Position numbers and translations under genes: made by a program | In this document: in pieces, positions 13,316-13,351 of the stretch | Layout of the letters: each line of letters opens with the position of its first letter | Position numbering within the stretch: the stretch's first letter is position 1 | Assembly: GCA_024653795.1 (NCBI GenBank) | Contig: JANLHY010000505.1 | Span: 1-13,351, forward strand | DNA from: Candidatus Brocadiaceae bacterium | GTDB taxonomy: Bacteria > Planctomycetota > Brocadiia > Brocadiales > Brocadiaceae | Direction: 5' to 3' | DNA: 13,351 nucleotides | Notes under the pieces: model-generated | Database searches by the model: none | The model's input: only the letters and a program-made list of their open reading frames with translations | What the model was told of the DNA's origin: nothing

Positions 13316-13343
13316 TTGCGATTGAGAAGTTCAATGATATAAT
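13316..13343 (+). promoter_or_regulatory. Strong candidate promoter at window end
   Basis: TTGCGA (13316-13321), a 16-base spacer and TATAAT (13338-13343) with an extended TGA (13335-13337) form a good sigma-70 promoter reading out of the window. The gene it serves is not visible. Confidence 0.55.
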
Positions 13344-13351
13344 AAAGCGAA

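Overview
This is a bacterial chromosomal window. It starts with ordinary housekeeping sequence: the tail of a MOSC-domain protein, then an RhlE-type DEAD-box RNA helicase. It then becomes a defence and toxin-antitoxin island in which every recognisable gene lies on the + strand. I cannot name the organism. The low-to-moderate GC, short palindromes such as GTAGAGGCGCA/TGCGCCTCTAC, and a 'GGACACAGATTAATACAGAT' type dispersed element would suit a repeat-rich environmental bacterium (Planctomycetota of the Brocadia/Kuenenia type is one guess). This is inference only; no marker gene is present.

Layout. 1-99: end of a MOSC protein. 100-541: leader region of the helicase. 542-1876: rhlE. 1881-1909: 11-bp perfect palindrome. 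1910-2920: gene-free AT-rich DNA with promoter-like and operator-like palindromes. 2921-3165: repeat copy A. 3251-3816: mazEF. 3832-4057: repeat copy B. 4158-4678: addiction-module antitoxin plus RelE/ParE toxin. 4712-4883: repeat copy C. 5035-7511: type II restriction endonuclease and N6-adenine methyltransferase, overlapping by ATGA. 7742-7963: an orphan addiction-module antitoxin whose toxin is cut off after a few codons. 7971-8222: repeat copy D, a complete 252-bp element with 19-bp terminal inverted repeats. 8301-13082: a 1593-codon DUF4011-helicase-nuclease-DUF3320 protein of the type described as the single-gene anti-phage system Hhe. 13083-13351: a short gene-poor end with a tandem 12-bp duplication, another copy of the element-end motif and a good promoter.

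The most interesting feature is the punctuation between modules. A roughly 170-250 bp repeat family occurs four times in one orientation and separates the successive defence modules. A terminal motif, GGGTCRC(CC)ATCTTAA, occurs five times. It frames the R-M operon (4870-4883 inverted against 7528-7541) and the hhe gene (8207-8222 inverted against 13240-13253), pointing the same way in both cases. The orphan antitoxin lies between two directly repeated copies, and the right-hand copy interrupts its toxin gene exactly. This suggests modular exchange of defence cassettes at a short non-autonomous mobile element; no transposase or integrase is visible in the window.

Functionally the modules fit together as a defence island. 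R-M cuts unmethylated incoming DNA, Hhe is a helicase-nuclease effector, and the TA modules can act as stabilisers or abortive-infection devices. The individual gene families are known. The unusual points are the repeat-framed cassette layout, the broken TA module, and a perfect 17-bp terminator-like hairpin inside the 5' end of the methyltransferase gene.
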